Positions 23,334-36,756 are shown, counted from the first letter of the stretch. The stretch is DNA of 64,000 nt from Isoetes taiwanensis (GCA_021234155.1 JAJEKV010000025.1:12047793-12111792); one strand, 5' to 3'. Notes: a model not told the origin generated them from the sequence alone. Made by a program: numbers and translations.

Positions 23334-25438
23334 TTACCCTTACTCATCTTAGATAAGTTGTATAATGCCTCATAATCTAAATTGGCCTTGATCTTTCTCG
23401 TCGGGATCTCCATATACTATAAGCTCTACTTGATAAATCTTGATTGCATCTTTGCAAGACGTACGTACGTATCGTGATTGATAGATAGGATTTTTATCAG
23501 CCCATGAGACATAAAGGACTAGTTCTCTAGAACAAAAGCTATATTTGCCTCTTTTGAACCTTACCTCTATAATAACATCTTTGTAGTCATCAACTCAAGA
23601 GAAAAATAAGAGCGTGATATGGATTAGATACCAAAGCTGACGATTTGTGGCCTCTAGAAATAGGATTGGGGTTACGCTTTGGAACATTAAGAGCTCTAGT
23701 CCATTTGCATGACTAATTAGAAGAAGTAAGATTACATCTAGATTTGAAGCTCGAGAACATATGCTCACATGGAAATTTTAAGCTATAAGTTTTCCTTGTC
23801 TTAAACTCAACAGTATTGTTAAATGATTTCGTGAGTAGTTTTGGTTTATCTACCTTGTCGGGCAAGTGTGTATTTTGGATGCAAATTCATTCACTTTACA
23901 TATTTTGATCTTTCGTGCCACACATTTGGCTAATACAAGCGTATCAAGCGTAATTTCAAATACAGTTTCATCTTCTTATGTGAGAGACCAAAGAACTTCC
24001 ACAACAATAGGAACATAACCTTTCTATAACTTGAGCAAGAGTTTCTCTAGCATCCTATAGGATTCTCTAGCAATGTACTCGCTATTATAAATCAAGACTC
24101 CAGCATCACATTACACATACCATCAATGGGTTCAAGGATGTCAAGTAAGTGTTCAGAATACCCCTCAAAATTAAAAAGACAAATATTAAAGTCCACAAAA
24201 GATAAGAACTAAAACCAAAGTTAACAAGAAAAAAAAAAATAAATATGGCGGTGACATGATAGATATAGAATATGGATCCACCGGTTCTCGGACAGAGCAT
24301 AACACAGCAGGCATTTAGAATTTGGAAAAAGGAAAAAGGCATGAGTTGTCTATTTATTTGTTGGGTATCTATCTCCACCTATTGCTGCACTAGATATCAA
24401 TGAATTTCAAATCGCGAAACTATGTTTGAAAATCGACATCGGCCCTAATCAATCTTGGTACAGTATAGGTAGTTTTGATTTGGCATAGAAATTTGACCAA
24501 TATATCCTCCAATACTATTGAACTTCAAAGATGTTTAGAGATACGATATATAATGAAATATATAAAATAATTTATAAAGATATGCAAATATAACGAAAGT
24601 TTGCTCAATCATCTTAAGCAAGTTAAGGCGAAAAAAAAATTCGAAAGTAAGATTTTATGTTTGATATGTATCTAAAACCATAGAAAGCGCATGAGGTCAA
24701 AGTTTTCGCCGTTTTACATGAGTTAGTAGGGTGCCGCTTGTTGTCGCGCGGATACAACACTAGGTGCCATCCGACCATCATCTAGTGCAAGCAGCCATTA
24801 GTGCCAAGTATGTTTGAGCAAAGATCACGAAAGTGGCCCCGCTCTGTACAAGTTTGCATGTACCGTAAGGTCTAGTTGTTTGGTTTTCGCCATGTGGTTT
24901 TCTCAGAATTGTGAATCCAAAGAATATGTTTTGTCTTCATATTTGTAGTGCGCATTCCTCCCAATATGTTTTCTCAAAGCAAAAGTGAATCAGATTGTTT
25001 GGTCAGCAGAATATCAAGTGCTTTTTGCGTACTTTTTCCTTACCATCCCATGTCTCGAACAAGTTGTTGAAAACATTTTTTGTCAATGCAACTAGCCTTG
25101 AGACAGATGCAATGGTCTTTGTTATGCTAAGGATACTAAGAACATCTCCATGATTGCGCTTTATGACCATATAAAAGTTGGTTGATTAATCAAGAACTAA
25201 TAGAGCTTCCTATTTTGCATCATAGAGTAACCATTAATTCATCGCTACAAATCGCATCTCTACTTTTTATGCCTACAATAAATGATGCGAGAGTTGAAGC
25301 ACCCATAAAACACAAGGCCCCCAAAATGAACTTGTATAAAATTACCATGAAAAACTAGTATGTATGTGATTTTTATACAAGAATTCCATAATGTAGAAAA
25401 AAACCACGTGTTCTCTTCCCCGGTTATGCAAAATCAAT
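23334..25438. other. no gene recognised
   Basis: AT-rich DNA with short frames. A 90-codon minus-strand frame at 24106-24378 is rich in Phe, Ile and Leu but shows no family motif and is probably fortuitous. Confidence 0.3.
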
Positions 25439-25930
25439 AGTGGTTCATATCATGTTTTTGTACTAACCTCTAAAGTTCATACTACTAGTTTCTACAAATC
25501 ATCATTAGTTGATTAGATTGCTTTTGGCGTACATTGATTACAAAATCATCAAGTAGTTCATATCATGTTTAAATTACATAAATCTCTACAATCGCATTCA
25601 TAGTTTTTTAAAATCATCACAGCCTAGGAGAGATGTGTTTTATGCATATATTGATTTTGCGTAGCTACTAGTGGTTACTATCATATTTTTGTAGTAATTC
25701 AAAATTTCACTAGTTTCTATAGATCATCATTAGTTTGTAAGATTGTTTTAAGTGCACATTGATTTGGCAAAATCATTGCTACCATATCACGCTTACTTAG
25801 ATGAATTCTACAATCGCATAAATAGTTTTGAAATCATCAAATAGTTTACAAGGTATAAGTCACATATATAGATTTTGCAAACCATTGCCACTTTATACTA
25901 CATCACGGTATGAATTCTATATTTTACCTT
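25439..25930. repeat. diverged tandem array, period about 113-118 bp
   Basis: The word AGTGGTTCATATCATG and relatives start at 25439, 25552, 25670, about 25783 and about 25881. Each is followed by TTCTACAAATCATCA-like and GATTTTGC/AAAATCATCA-like words. Copies are only moderately similar, suggesting an old array. Confidence 0.65.
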
Positions 25931-26201
25931 GGTTCCGTGGCAGAAACCAATACAGTTTATGGAATGATGGTTTTATATACATTTTAGTATCATAGCTTCG
26001 ATGCTTTTATGCGTTGGGGTTGGCTCACATATAATCGAAAAGCTATGGATGGAGTAACCGATTCATCTTGGTCATCCGATAGTAATGCTTGTAGATTTAA
26101 TCAATATTCCTATTGCAACACATAATTCCATTGTTATTCGATGACATGCTCTTTCTTCTAATCCACTTCATAGGGTTTGGAGTAATCAGAATTCAAACAT
26201 T

Positions 26202-27190
26202 CATTCTTGCACCGCGACGCGATGAAACCAACAAAGCTCATAGATAGGCTTCTCATTCATCTCAGCATTTTCTATTAGGATAGTGTGCTAATCCAACGCA
26301 CAAAAAATAAAGGAAAATCCAATTATAATTGGGACCCAAAAATACAATGCTAAATGTGATGTTTGGTTAGGTATCACCGCCGAAAAGTTTATCACCGGAT
26401 TAAAAACCTCGGCCTCTTCTCGAGGAAAAACCCTAAAGGATAAACCTTCAAGTAAGGGCTTGCATAAACGCCAGGGGCGTGAGAAATGCCTCCTAAAAAC
26501 CCAATTTAATGGAGAAGTCGTAAATGCATGCCGCCGCCAACCCTGCACTGCATCACCAACACCAAAAAAACAAAACAAAACAAACCTCCCAGAGTGGAGG
26601 GTTGACACATACACGCATTAAATATAATAAACAACAACAAAGAAGGAGGTGGGTCTAAAGAGAAATAGGTACCGGGCCGAGAAGAGGGAAGCGCCGATGA
26701 AACGTCGATGAAGAATTCCTCAAGAATAAGTAGCAAACGCCTAACCCGATGAATCCTACTAAAATGCATGATGCATGTATTGCATGCATGCTCGCCTTTG
26801 GAGTTAAGAATGGCTACCGCTACGTAATCCATCTACATTCTTGCACCGCGACTCTCATTTAAAACCAACAAAGCCTCAATACCAAAGGACTTCCTTAACA
26901 AATCCAGGATCGAGGGACTAAGGTCACAGGATGAAGGCTAGCACCTGAAAAGACAAAGAAGAAAGCAACGCTTGCTCACAAACCAGTGTGAAGAAGCCCC
27001 TCCCCCTCACTGAAACAATTCAAAGAAATAGGTACCGGCTGAGAAGAGGAAGCGCCGGCGAAACGCCGCATGAAGAATTCCGCACAAGCAGCAAACGCCA
27101 ACCTCGGCGTAGAACGCCTGCAATGCATGCCATGCATGCAATGCATGCATGCTCGCCTTGAGTAAGAATGGCGCATTTGCCAATTTAATC
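26202..27190. repeat. two-copy tandem duplication, second copy shortened
   Basis: CATTCTTGCACCGCGAC occurs at 26202 and 26836, and a 150-base block starting near GAAATAGGTACCGG occurs at about 26661 and 27025 (including GAAGAATTCC, AGCAAACGCC and a GCATGC-rich end). The first unit is about 634 bases; the second lacks about 270 bases between the two landmarks. Minus-strand frames over both copies (26288-26832, 26976-27275) encode related peptides, but I recognise no family. Confidence 0.75.
27119..27154. promoter_or_regulatory. cluster of ATGCAT/GCATGC palindromes
   Basis: The stretch holds a run of overlapping CATGCATG and GCATGC words; a sparser version lies at 26765-26792 in the other duplicate copy. 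CATGCATG is the RY element bound by plant B3-domain seed regulators. No promoter was placed next to it, so the regulatory reading is only a possibility; a simple-sequence origin is as likely. Confidence 0.3.
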
Positions 27191-29181
27191 GACGCATTAC
27201 ATCATTGTACGAGCTCTTAAAGCTCCTTGACATATTTCCATGGAATGCCAAAGAGGACATGTATCTCAGAAACATATATGACTAAAACCTTGCGTGCCCT
27301 CCTAGATCTATATAGCATAACAAACATATATTTCGCTCATGACTTTATAGCCCGGCCACATGCCGCTATTCCTAGAAGAGATTAATTATTAGGAGGCATG
27401 AAAACAAAAAAGAATAATATATCATGCCTTAGCACCTTGGATTACTTGTCCAAAATATCCTTTAAAAGTACTTGCCTATTCCCTTAGAGCACTTTCTATC
27501 TATGATAATGCAATAAGAATCCTTTACACCTATAATGAGTTTTTCTTGTACGTTTGATCAGAACTCCTGCGTTCATTATAGAAATTAACCCAATCCTCGG
27601 CCTCCCTCGGCATACTTTAGCCCGCATACAACTCTTATGACAGATGAGTGCTCAAATTGCCGGGCATAAGTTGGGAGTCATTGTAAACCCAAGAAGGAAG
27701 AATGCAAAGCTATAGGTAGTTGTTGATCATTGCAACCCAAGGAGGAAGATTGCAGAAAGCTATAAAGGGTTTTTATCATTGAAATATCTCTAAAATTTGG
27801 TTCTATATTAGCTGGTGACCATGTCCTAAAAAAGCATGATGTTGTCATGAGAAACCAACACTATCGATGTTAGTGTATGTCTTACACACCCGTAAGTAAT
27901 CCGATGAGATGAAAATAAATGAAGCATAATAAGGGTAAAGATTTTATATTGTAGATAGAAGTACTTCAACCTCAACGCAACTTTTGTTTATAGAACATTT
28001 TAGATCAAAGATTTTCTTCTAGGGTATAAAAACATAGTGAGGTGATTGCAAACCTCATATGAAAAAAGAAAAAATTATTATAGTTTGGCCTGCAATGGGT
28101 TTGTTATATATCCATTTTGTCATTATTCTTTAACCCCTTTGTGTTCTTGTGTTTTATTTATTGACATAAAGCTGTGTGTGCTACGTTGAAGAGTAGTACC
28201 AAAGTTGCATATGAAATACTTGAGATACTAATATGTATGCCCTACTATGTGCATTCCTTCCCCTACCTAAAACTATTGTTAGAGTTCGTCTATCCTTAAA
28301 GACTGCTAAGACAATTCTACATTCTTGCTACATTCTTGCTAGAATGCCAAAAAGAGCTCAAAGCAAAGCATTTCACCATATGGTAAGATCATGTGTTATA
28401 TGCACCCTAATCCGCATGTCATAGCTATGAATAATTATTTAGCTGAAACTGCCATATCCATCGTGACAAAACACATTGTCAAGATTCACAAAGGAGCATG
28501 TCCCATGATTACATGGCAACGGAAGGAGTTAAAAGCTGCAAGATTTAAGTTCTGTGTGTGCACTTACATGGTAAATCTCAGCCCATTATAGATCCTTTTG
28601 TAGCACGCACATTGACCCATTAAAGATTCTTTTCGCAGAACATTCACAGCATGTTAGTAAGTAATCAATCATGCCACAGATAAATATAGATTCCACACTA
28701 TGCTTCTAAAGGACATTATAACGTGAATCTTAGTCTTATCTCAAGACGCTAGTATTTAGGGGTTTCCTATAAACAGATTTATGCTTGAATTGTATAACAA
28801 CAACATTACGTTAAAATTAAGGTTACTTTGATGTTCTGTTTCCTCTACATCAACTGTACACAACTACAGCATGAGAACGTAATCAGACCCCTAAAGCCGC
28901 CAAGCAACCTTGTCCCCCTCGCGGAGTGGAATAAAAGAAAGGGCTACGAAAGTGCAAATGAAGGAAAAGGAGAATAAAAAGTTTTAGCTATATCTATCAG
29001 ATACAGAACAGAGATGCAAACATCCAGTTTTTGCTAACTACATAAAAGGGGTTGTAGTGGAATTGGATGTCCATCTATGACAACACCAAACACCCTAACT
29101 CAAAAATACATGCCAAATTCAAAAGTTATTCAATTTAAACAACAAAATGTAAGCAGTAAAGGGCCACTTTGAAACTGCTAC
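27191..29181. other. no gene recognised
   Basis: Mostly AT-rich. Two plus-strand frames (28233-28424, 28391-28591) read moderately well but carry no known motif. The 3' exons of the neighbouring cyclotransferase-like gene should lie here if it is complete, but I could not identify them. Confidence 0.3.
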
Positions 29182-29880
29182 CTTGTAGGAATTAGATATG
29201 TTCTGCAAGTTATCACCGCAGCAGTAGGGGCATCTATGGCATGAAGTCGAGTCTCGACCTGCAAAACAAAAGCAATGCATTCATATTGGATGCTCTTAAA
29301 GGATCGAAACTATCTAGCAGAGCAATGCCATACCTCTTTTATTTTTATTTTTTTACCTTTCCGCTGTCATGAATTCTTCCTGCCATCAAAAAAAATTTGT
29401 GCCATGCCTCCAAGTTTTCTGCTCTAAACCCCACCCCCCATATCAGCCATGTGCCATAGCAATGATCTTTGCCTTGATTTTGCAATGTCATGAAGAGATC
29501 ACGCAATGACTTATGATGCTTCCGCTCGCTGCTAGAACCGAACATCAATAGAATAGGGGACATTCTTGCATGCACTGGCAAATGGATTCCACTACACAAA
29601 ACAGATATCCTGTATGACTTCGACTAAATGAGATACCTGCATGAATGCATATAATTAACTCCATAGAAATCCACACTCTTTCATTGCCATAGCTAACTAA
29701 AAACTTCATAGCTCCATTTAAAATTTCAACATTAGCTACAAAAAGAGAAAATTACCTTCAACTGCAATGATGCTACTGTGATTGCGGGCCATGGCATCTT
29801 CAGGTGAGTAGCCGCGATAGCCTGCTGTGAAAGTCTTGTGCTGAAATAGGAAGTCGCCATAGTCTATCGTGTGCATCGAT
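29182..29880 (-). pseudogene. gamma-glutamylcyclotransferase-like (GGCT/AIG2 fold) gene fragment, spliced
   Basis: Three minus-strand candidate exons fit together. Exon A (29756 to about 29880) encodes DFLFQHKTF and GYSPEDAMA and ends at AAG-GTAAT. Exon B (29357-29574, start less certain) ends at AAAG-GTAAAA and includes IWGVGFRAENLEAW, matching the VWGV-x-LxxLDxxE strand of GGCT proteins. Exon C (29182-29258) follows a strong pyrimidine tract ending TTTTGCAG and encodes VETRLHAIDAP then VITCRTYLIPT, matching the family beta-strand with CRTYL. Phases agree (1, then 0). GGCT enzymes release 5-oxoproline from gamma-glutamyl peptides in the cytosol. The N-terminal YGSN substrate loop and the C-terminal exon were not found, and the 5' half of exon B does not fit the family, so the copy may be broken or mis-assembled. 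Confidence 0.5.
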
Positions 29881-31689
29881 CTGTTGTGTGCGTATAGAAG
29901 GTTTTTAGGAGAAACGAAGTCTCAAAGATTAAAATAAACCCAATGCTAAAAAAAAGGAATTAAAAGGGCTATTAAAAATAACGCATATAGGTTCTTTTAG
30001 AAAAGGGGTTTTGGACCTCACCGTTGGATCTAGGGCTGGATCCAAATCCAGGACTTACAGAATTAACATTATAATATAGGATGTTTTAAATGAGACGAGG
30101 CCATCAAATATCACTTCGGTATGGGTAAGGCCCTTTTTTTTTTTTTAAAAACCATTGATCACTTAGCCTCGTAGTGCATTACAAATTGCTTTCTCTAATT
30201 AGTGGCTTGCGTCAAACCATGTTGTTTGTCAAACCATGTTGTAACCATGTTGTTTGAGAACCAACCAAGTCTTGCCATATCAAATGACCGGCATCTTTCC
30301 CTTTTTTTTAGCTATGGTAGGTAGATGAAATATCTCATTTGGGTGTTTCGCAAAGATGCTCGGATAACGGGCATGTGTCAGACCATGTTGTTTAAGTACC
30401 AATTATATTGCCAATATCAAATTATTGGCATAGTGAACATTTTACTAAGTCAGCATAAGTGCCAAACCATACGTAATTAAACATACTCGCTACACTGGAC
30501 TTTGCCTCTACCATGAGTTCCTTCCCAATTGCCCTTCTAATTTGTCATAGTAAATCTTTATTAGTTTTTTAATACAATATGTCAACCTCAAGTCATTTTA
30601 GGGAAATTGCTCAATTTTGGTAGTGACATTTTTTAAGCGGCCATTTACATTCTATTTGTCCATCTCTTTGTGGCTTTATGTGTGTCCTCGCCTCTGAAGT
30701 ATTGCTAAATAGACCCTTAAGGTTGTTGCTTTGGGTGCTTTCCGATCAAAGAGTCATTGTTATAAGATTTTGTGAGCCTAGCAATGTATTAAATGAAACA
30801 AATTCACAAACGCCCACACTTCATTGTTATTGATGCCTCTTATGCTAGACAGGAGCAATCAGTATATGACACCATGCCTATTGAATATCTCAAGCTTATT
30901 CGCTCCATATTATACATAGCGCCGCTACGCTTGAAGTGAAAAAGGCATCTTGCATGTAGGTAGCGATGGAGGAACCATGATGGCATGCAGCGCGCTTATA
31001 GCTAAAATCACCCAGGATTGTTAACATGACCCAATGGAAGCATCTGCGGAGATGCTCGGCTCTGGCACCTTTAGTATAGGCTTTACCTTGCCTTTAAGCA
31101 TATAGCATGTTTCGTTGGCATCGTAAACCCATAGAAATCTACTTACAATCCCATCTAGACATACCACGTGATATAAATTCAAGTCTATCTTTCAGCCTCA
31201 AATTATGTAAGTGCATTTATTCCACAAAGATGCTATACTTTGGTTGGCCGAGATACGTAGAGGAAGATGTTAGAAGGATGGTTAAGAATATCTCAAAATT
31301 AGTACCTACATTTAGGGTGTGGTGTGCTAGCTAAAAGTACTTGCTTCAATGTAGTTAATGCAAAGTGGGTTCATTAATGTAACTAATACTCGACACACAC
31401 ACTTTCCTTTAGCAATTCCGCAGCCAATTTTAGTGCATATTAGGATTCAAAATATATATGAGTGTAATGAAATTTTCAATCCTTTGTGTTCTAGTTTGAA
31501 GAAAGAGCCTTTACTTTATCGGTTAGTGAGTTTGGAAGAAAAACGTGGACAGAATGGGTACCAAGTAAGTTAAAATCTCACGTTATCCTTTTTTGATGAA
31601 AGTGGAACTGATATTCCCATATGTTAGTTAAATTTTTCTAAGTAAAAGACCATGGAGGATAGTGATAGGATGTATGAGGTGATCTAGTG
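29881..31689. other. no gene recognised
   Basis: A T-tract lies at about 30127-30146 and a small direct repeat of ACCATGTTGTTTG words at 30217-30260. Two adjacent plus-strand frames (31107-31334, 31358-31573) have good protein-like composition and lie just upstream of the Helitron fragment, so they may be the diverged 5' end of that element. Confidence 0.35.
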
Positions 31690-33310
31690 AGAGATATAGA
31701 GGGCAATGAAGAAGCTACATAGAGATTTGAATGAGGAGGATAGAGATAGAATCTGAGAAGAGGTAGAAGAAGCGTGCGATCCAGCAGCCGAGCTAAGTAG
31801 CGAGAAGAAAAAATCACGAGAACACCACGGCCTACGATTTATTGTTTGGGCAAAAATAATGCGCAATTTGATTAGTCCGTGAAAGAGTGTTGCGCCGTCG
31901 AGTTGAAGAAGAAGTTGAGAAAGATGGTATAGGAGAGAGAGAGGAGCGGTATGCCAACTTATCGAGAAGAGGATAGAGAGAGGATCGTCAAAGAGAAGAA
32001 GGCGTTATGTAAACTTATGGGAGAAGGACAGGATCGAATCTGATGTAAAGTGTAAAAAGAAAGCTATGCGAGCTATCGAGGAGGATGATAGAAGAGCATC
32101 GACAAAAGCGTGAATGCTATGCAAGTTTAAGCGAGCATGATAAATCTAGAATGAGATAGGGCTAGAAACGGGGGCCGATCCCACTTTATACGTACCTACA
32201 AAGAGATGCAACCTCTGGCTGTGGATATTGTATCTTGTCGTCAAAACCAAACACAAATTCAGAGTACATGAGATGCAAGTAGCACCAAAGCATATGTACA
32301 TTGCTTGAAGCTGGTGCGACACATGAACTTGGCTATCTGCTTAGAAGTTACGTGATGTGCCGCGTGGAATAAAAGGTGCACATATTGTGAATTCCTTTGC
32401 TCAACGTCGAACAAGATGAATTACATTTGCAACAAAGGGAAATGGTTGTTGCAACCTTTACACCTTTGCACAATGGCACTATATACAACATGTACAACAT
32501 CTGAGAGTTTGCTGATTTAGCAAGAAAAGTAAATAAACTATTTTGTTTGATTATTGCTTAGGTAAGTGGTGGATTAAGTAAATTTAGATTTTCGCCGTCA
32601 TTAACTAATGCAGGCGAACATATCATCGACTCGACCCACAATGGAAACGGGACATCAATACATTGGTACATCTATGGCCAGTCGAGCGATATGCCTGGCT
32701 TCGAGACCAAAGTGCCCTTTCAATGGGTTGAGTATGATTGGTTCAATTCTTAACCAAATTAATCCATTTATTCAAAATCTTGAACCATGGGAAGCATGCG
32801 GTTACCATCGGCCTTATATTACGGTTGAGGGGAGTGGTTGCAAGCAACGAAATTGCGGCCATTGCGGGAGGATATTAATAACGCGGCTGATGTCGCTCCT
32901 AGAGTTCGTTTTGGGTTAAGTAATGAAGGATCAACATTCATAAACATCCTGCCGACCTATGTATGAGCCTTCTACAATATGCGCTTTTTTTTTTCCATAC
33001 CCCGGTACAATTGGTTGGGGGCTTGAAGCGAACATGGTCTTCACGCCAATTACAATGGTATAGGGCTAGATTGTTTATGAGGAGCGGTTTGTTCAATTGG
33101 AGATGCAGTGTGGAAGTATTTGGTTGACATGTATTAGAAGTTGAGGATGCTCGACTAAACTATTTTGGAGCGTCTACCTTTGTGATAGACAAGTGCAATA
33201 TGATGAGGACTATTAGGAAAGAGATAATGATGACAAAAGATATTGTCTTACCCTCCTCATTCTTGGGATGTCAAAGATGGTGCTCGTGCAAGTGGGTGAT
33301 GTATTGGCCT
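31690..33310 (+). mobile_element. Helitron 5' ORF fragment (copy 1)
   Basis: The plus strand carries the N-terminal landmarks of a Helitron Rep-helicase ORF: repeated basic units such as EEDRERI and EKKALCKLMGE (31690-32160), a Cys-rich motif RCAYCEFLC then ICNKGKWLLQPL (about 32358-32455), a VPFQWVEYDWFN region (about 32710-32745), a degraded PLQYPLFFPHG region (about 32960-33000), an EDARLNYF-like piece (about 33143-33166) and VLPSSFLG (about 33245-33268). The same landmarks occur in the same order in the minus-strand copy at 45923-49600, and nucleotide similarity between the two is visible. It stops at about 33310, before the HUH and helicase parts. Confidence 0.7.
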
Positions 33311-35880
33311 ATCTAGAACAGAGGTGGAGTCAACATTGTTGCGTCACTATGACCACAAATGCAGTTGGCGAAATCTGAGCCACACACTTTCCGGACTTTG
33401 CGGGCAAAATGCCTGCGATATTCTATGTTTATCATTTGTTGTTGCTTTTCATGGAAGGCTACATCGGTTAAAATAGCTTCTTCATAAATTCTTCCAACAT
33501 ATATCATATATGATAGCAGTCATAAAATTTCAAGCGTGGGTTGCCACATGCCCACCTCATCTATCACAACAATCACTTGCCATTCTTATCTTTTATGGCT
33601 ATGGCGGGACCCGACCACCGATCAAGTGGTGCATCTCTCCTAATATGGCATACACCATCTTTGTCCTAGTAGCCCTTGTATTCTCGTGATTTGTGGGCGT
33701 GGGCGAATACTTTTTTTGTGCCCATTCTTTTCAACACTTAGTGCGTGGCTTGAATAGAAGCGGTAACCAAGCCTCTTACGATGCCTACATCATCACAAGC
33801 GATCTGGCCCATCACAATAAACTTCTAACTTCTTGTAGATCTCTCCTAGTACCATTTCAATACCATCTTCTTGAAGAGTTGTAGGGCGACAAATCATGTC
33901 CACTACCTCCTGTTTGTCGCTAGGTTCTTCACTCGTAACAAGATTGCTTCTAGTTTCCCGGATCTTAGTGGCCTTTGCTGAGTATTTATGCTTGGACCTT
34001 GTGGTAGTGACCTGTGATCACGAATGCACGATCCAAACTTGAGTTCCTCTATGGGTCGAAGATTAAGCTATTTCCTTTCTCGCCAAGCCAAGAGAGTGTT
34101 TTCTTCAAATTCTTTAACCTACATTGAAGCCCAAAGTTTGCTCTTCGAGCTCTTGGATCTTTTCTTGCAGAGCTGCCCTATCACCAATTTGGACTTGTCC
34201 GCCATTATCTCAAAGAAGTTTCCCTCCCCAATAGTCATTCCTTTCCTTCATTACGATTGGAGTAATGGCGAGAGAAAAAATTTCTTCGGTTTTAAGTTAT
34301 AATTCTCTTGTGACAATCGGGCGGTCATCTCAAGGAGCTGTATTGATTAGAATGCCTTCATCCTCTCAATCTGGTTTAGTTATAATTCTCTTGTGACAAT
34401 CGGGCGGCTCATCTCAAGGCTGTGTGTTCAGATGCCTTCATCCTCTCTCAATCTCTCACAATATCCCAGAGGCGGAGATTCACGGAGTCACCACAAAATT
34501 GGACTAAACTTGTAACATCTAGCGGTTTCTTACCACTCAAGCGGATCAATGGATAAAAGCGCCATCTGCCCGGATGTCGACACTTTGAGCCTTCAAGACA
34601 CAACAACATTCGAGTCCTAGTTCTTATTTTAGACCTCTTTTTCGATTGAAGGCTGGAGCATATTAGGTAGTGGGTTGGATCCTTATCCACACATCATTTG
34701 GAGCTTCCATCTTTGCGTGGATGCGCCGCAGGCGAAATAAGGAATGAAGCGAGAATGATTTTTTTATCTTGGAAATGAAGATTGTACAATTTGTATGCTG
34801 ACACAATTAAGCTTAGAGTGTGGTAGAGCGTCCCAGTACTAAACTTCGTTTTGAAATTTGCAAGCGTGCATATGGAAATCGAAAAGTCCATTCTCCTACA
34901 ATCCATGCTTTTATACATTAAACAGAATTCAAAATTAGTGTAAGTAGGAGGCTTTGTATTGGGATAGTAAAGATCGGTTCACGAACTTTTTAAAGCGTAT
35001 CGCGGCCTGAAGCTTGAAAGTCGATACAAAGCTTCAACCTACATTCAAATTTTTGAAATGTAGAAACTTGTATGGCCATGACACTCTCTAAATGAAAATA
35101 GCGCAAGACAAGAATGGAATTTGATCGCATGCTTGGTATCGACAAACCCGAGACAGTCATGAGTGCCCAGGTATGCTATAATGCAAGTGGCTTTTAGAAG
35201 CGCCGCGTGTTGCATCAATACGTCGACAATAGCAATTAAATACATATGGCCATAAATTAATGCGATCCCCTTATTCGGGAGAATATTCCAAGCAAATCTG
35301 TAATTATGAGTTTGGTATCTAGGTGGCATGGGAAAAAAGGGCGGAAATATGGCGTGGAATGAGCGCTAGGAGGCCATTTGAACCCCAAATCGCCCTAATG
35401 CTTATTGATGATAAGCGTGCAGTGCTTTGTCCTGAGAAAAACCATTAGAAGAAGATAACATTCTTATGATCTTGTGATGATTTAGTTTGCATGAGCATGT
35501 AGCAGTGTGTATTCCTTGCCTCTTAAAATTGTAGGTAAAGTGAAGAGATGTTTGAATACCATTCTCGGGGCCGGAAACCTTGATCCATTTTTTCATCCTT
35601 AATCAACTTATTTTCCTAAAATTGCATGGTATCTATCTGCGAGTTATTTGGTATTTGTGATTTCCTTAAGATCTTCTCGAGATCTTATGCTATTACTTGA
35701 CGACTTTTCTATTCATGTTAGAAAATGGAGTGCTATTTATGTTAGTTGCATTTGATCACCACCTTGGTGAAGATCCTCATTTAGACAACATGGAGGTTCA
35801 CACTAAGAGCAGCGAACTTTCTAGAAAGCACTTCTCAAGCGAGGTGACATCAAGATTTGAACCAATAAACCAAAATTTTT
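33311..35880. other. unresolved, probably mobile DNA on the minus strand
   Basis: Several minus-strand frames (33313-33507, 34448-34690, 34694-34918, 35045-35329, 35402-35596) have protein-like composition but no motif I can assign. A charged, coiled-coil-like peptide (ALQEKIQELEEQTLGF) is readable near 34165-34115. These could be gag-like parts of a retrotransposon. I do not call a gene. Confidence 0.3.
34297..34458. repeat. two-copy direct repeat of about 80 bp
   Basis: GTTATAATTCTCTTGTGACA followed by ATCGGGCGG, ATCTCAAGG and GATGCCTTCATCCTCTC occurs at about 34297 and again at 34378, differing by small indels. Confidence 0.85.
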
Positions 35881-36004
35881 GAAACCCATGGACATTGATT
35901 TATAGTGGGAGATATACCCGGGGCAATATTAACGCATCTTTAGTGGATAGTGATATATTTACAATACATGTACAAAATTAACACCGTAAGTACATTCTCT
36001 CAAA

Positions 36005-36290
36005 ACTTATAGTATTTTGCAAACCTTAATATCTGATATACAAAAACGTACATGCATACCCACAAGCGAGGATCGTATGCGGTCGGATCTTGCGGAATAA
36101 AGAACCCAAATATGCCCATTCAAGCGGCTCTCGTTGCGGGTAACTTGGAGTGTGAATATGCACTTTAAACCAAAAGGGTTTAAGGGGATTTTAATTTAAA
36201 TGTGTTAAATGTAATGGTTTGTGTTAATAATGTTAATGGTAGTTGTGTGTTGATTGTTATATTAAAAAATTTTTGGGCCGCCGGGCCCTA
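36005..36290. repeat. TIR repeat family copy 1 (core in flipped orientation)
   Basis: Related to 37547-37940 and 53870-54215. It contains ATAGTATTTTGCAAA (about 36008-36022), ACAAGCGAGGA, GGAATAAAG and then GTGAATATGCAC (about 36150-36161) followed by the shared flank AAAGGGTTTAAGG to about 36260. Relative to that flank, the internal segment runs opposite to the other two copies. Confidence 0.55.
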
Positions 36291-36675
36291 ACTAAAGCAA
36301 AACATAAGTAAACTTTATGGGCCTAAATATTGAGTACTAAAAGCATAATAACATCAAGACAAACAAATTATTTCCATTACAAGCAACTATGGAGTACATT
36401 TTATGTAGTCATTATATTCATTATCATTGACTCCTCAATATTGCCAATACAAGTATCATGTAAACTATTGGCCATTGCATGCATTAAAGAGCAATGCATG
36501 GTCTTTGCCCATTCATGCAAATAACTGTCATGTATGCACTTTAACTAGCTTATTAAGTAGTCTCAATATTGGGAACACAAAATTATGTGTCTGAGCAAAT
36601 GCAATGCACCATTCACTCCATCATTCTAGAAATACATTGCACTAATTTTGCATAAGGAATAAAAGTACAACTAAA

Positions 36676-36756
36676 TTCTTACTTAAGGTGGGAGCATAAT
36701 CTCAAAATGCTACTTTGGAGACTCTCTCACTTAAGGTGGGAGCATAATGTTATCTC
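36676..36756. repeat. short direct repeat CTTAAGGTGGGAGCATAAT
   Basis: The 19-base word occurs near 36682 and near 36730. It looks like a purine-rich tract followed by an LTR start of copia elements, duplicated, but no LTR was delimited. Confidence 0.5.

Noticed and set aside
27119-27154. Seed-specific promoter based on RY motifs
   Set aside because: No TATA box, transcription start or downstream gene was found next to the cluster.
33311-33510. Continuation of Helitron copy 1 through the Rep domain
   Set aside because: Homology to copy 2 stops near 33310; the following sequence has no HUH or tyrosine motif and its best frame is on the opposite strand.
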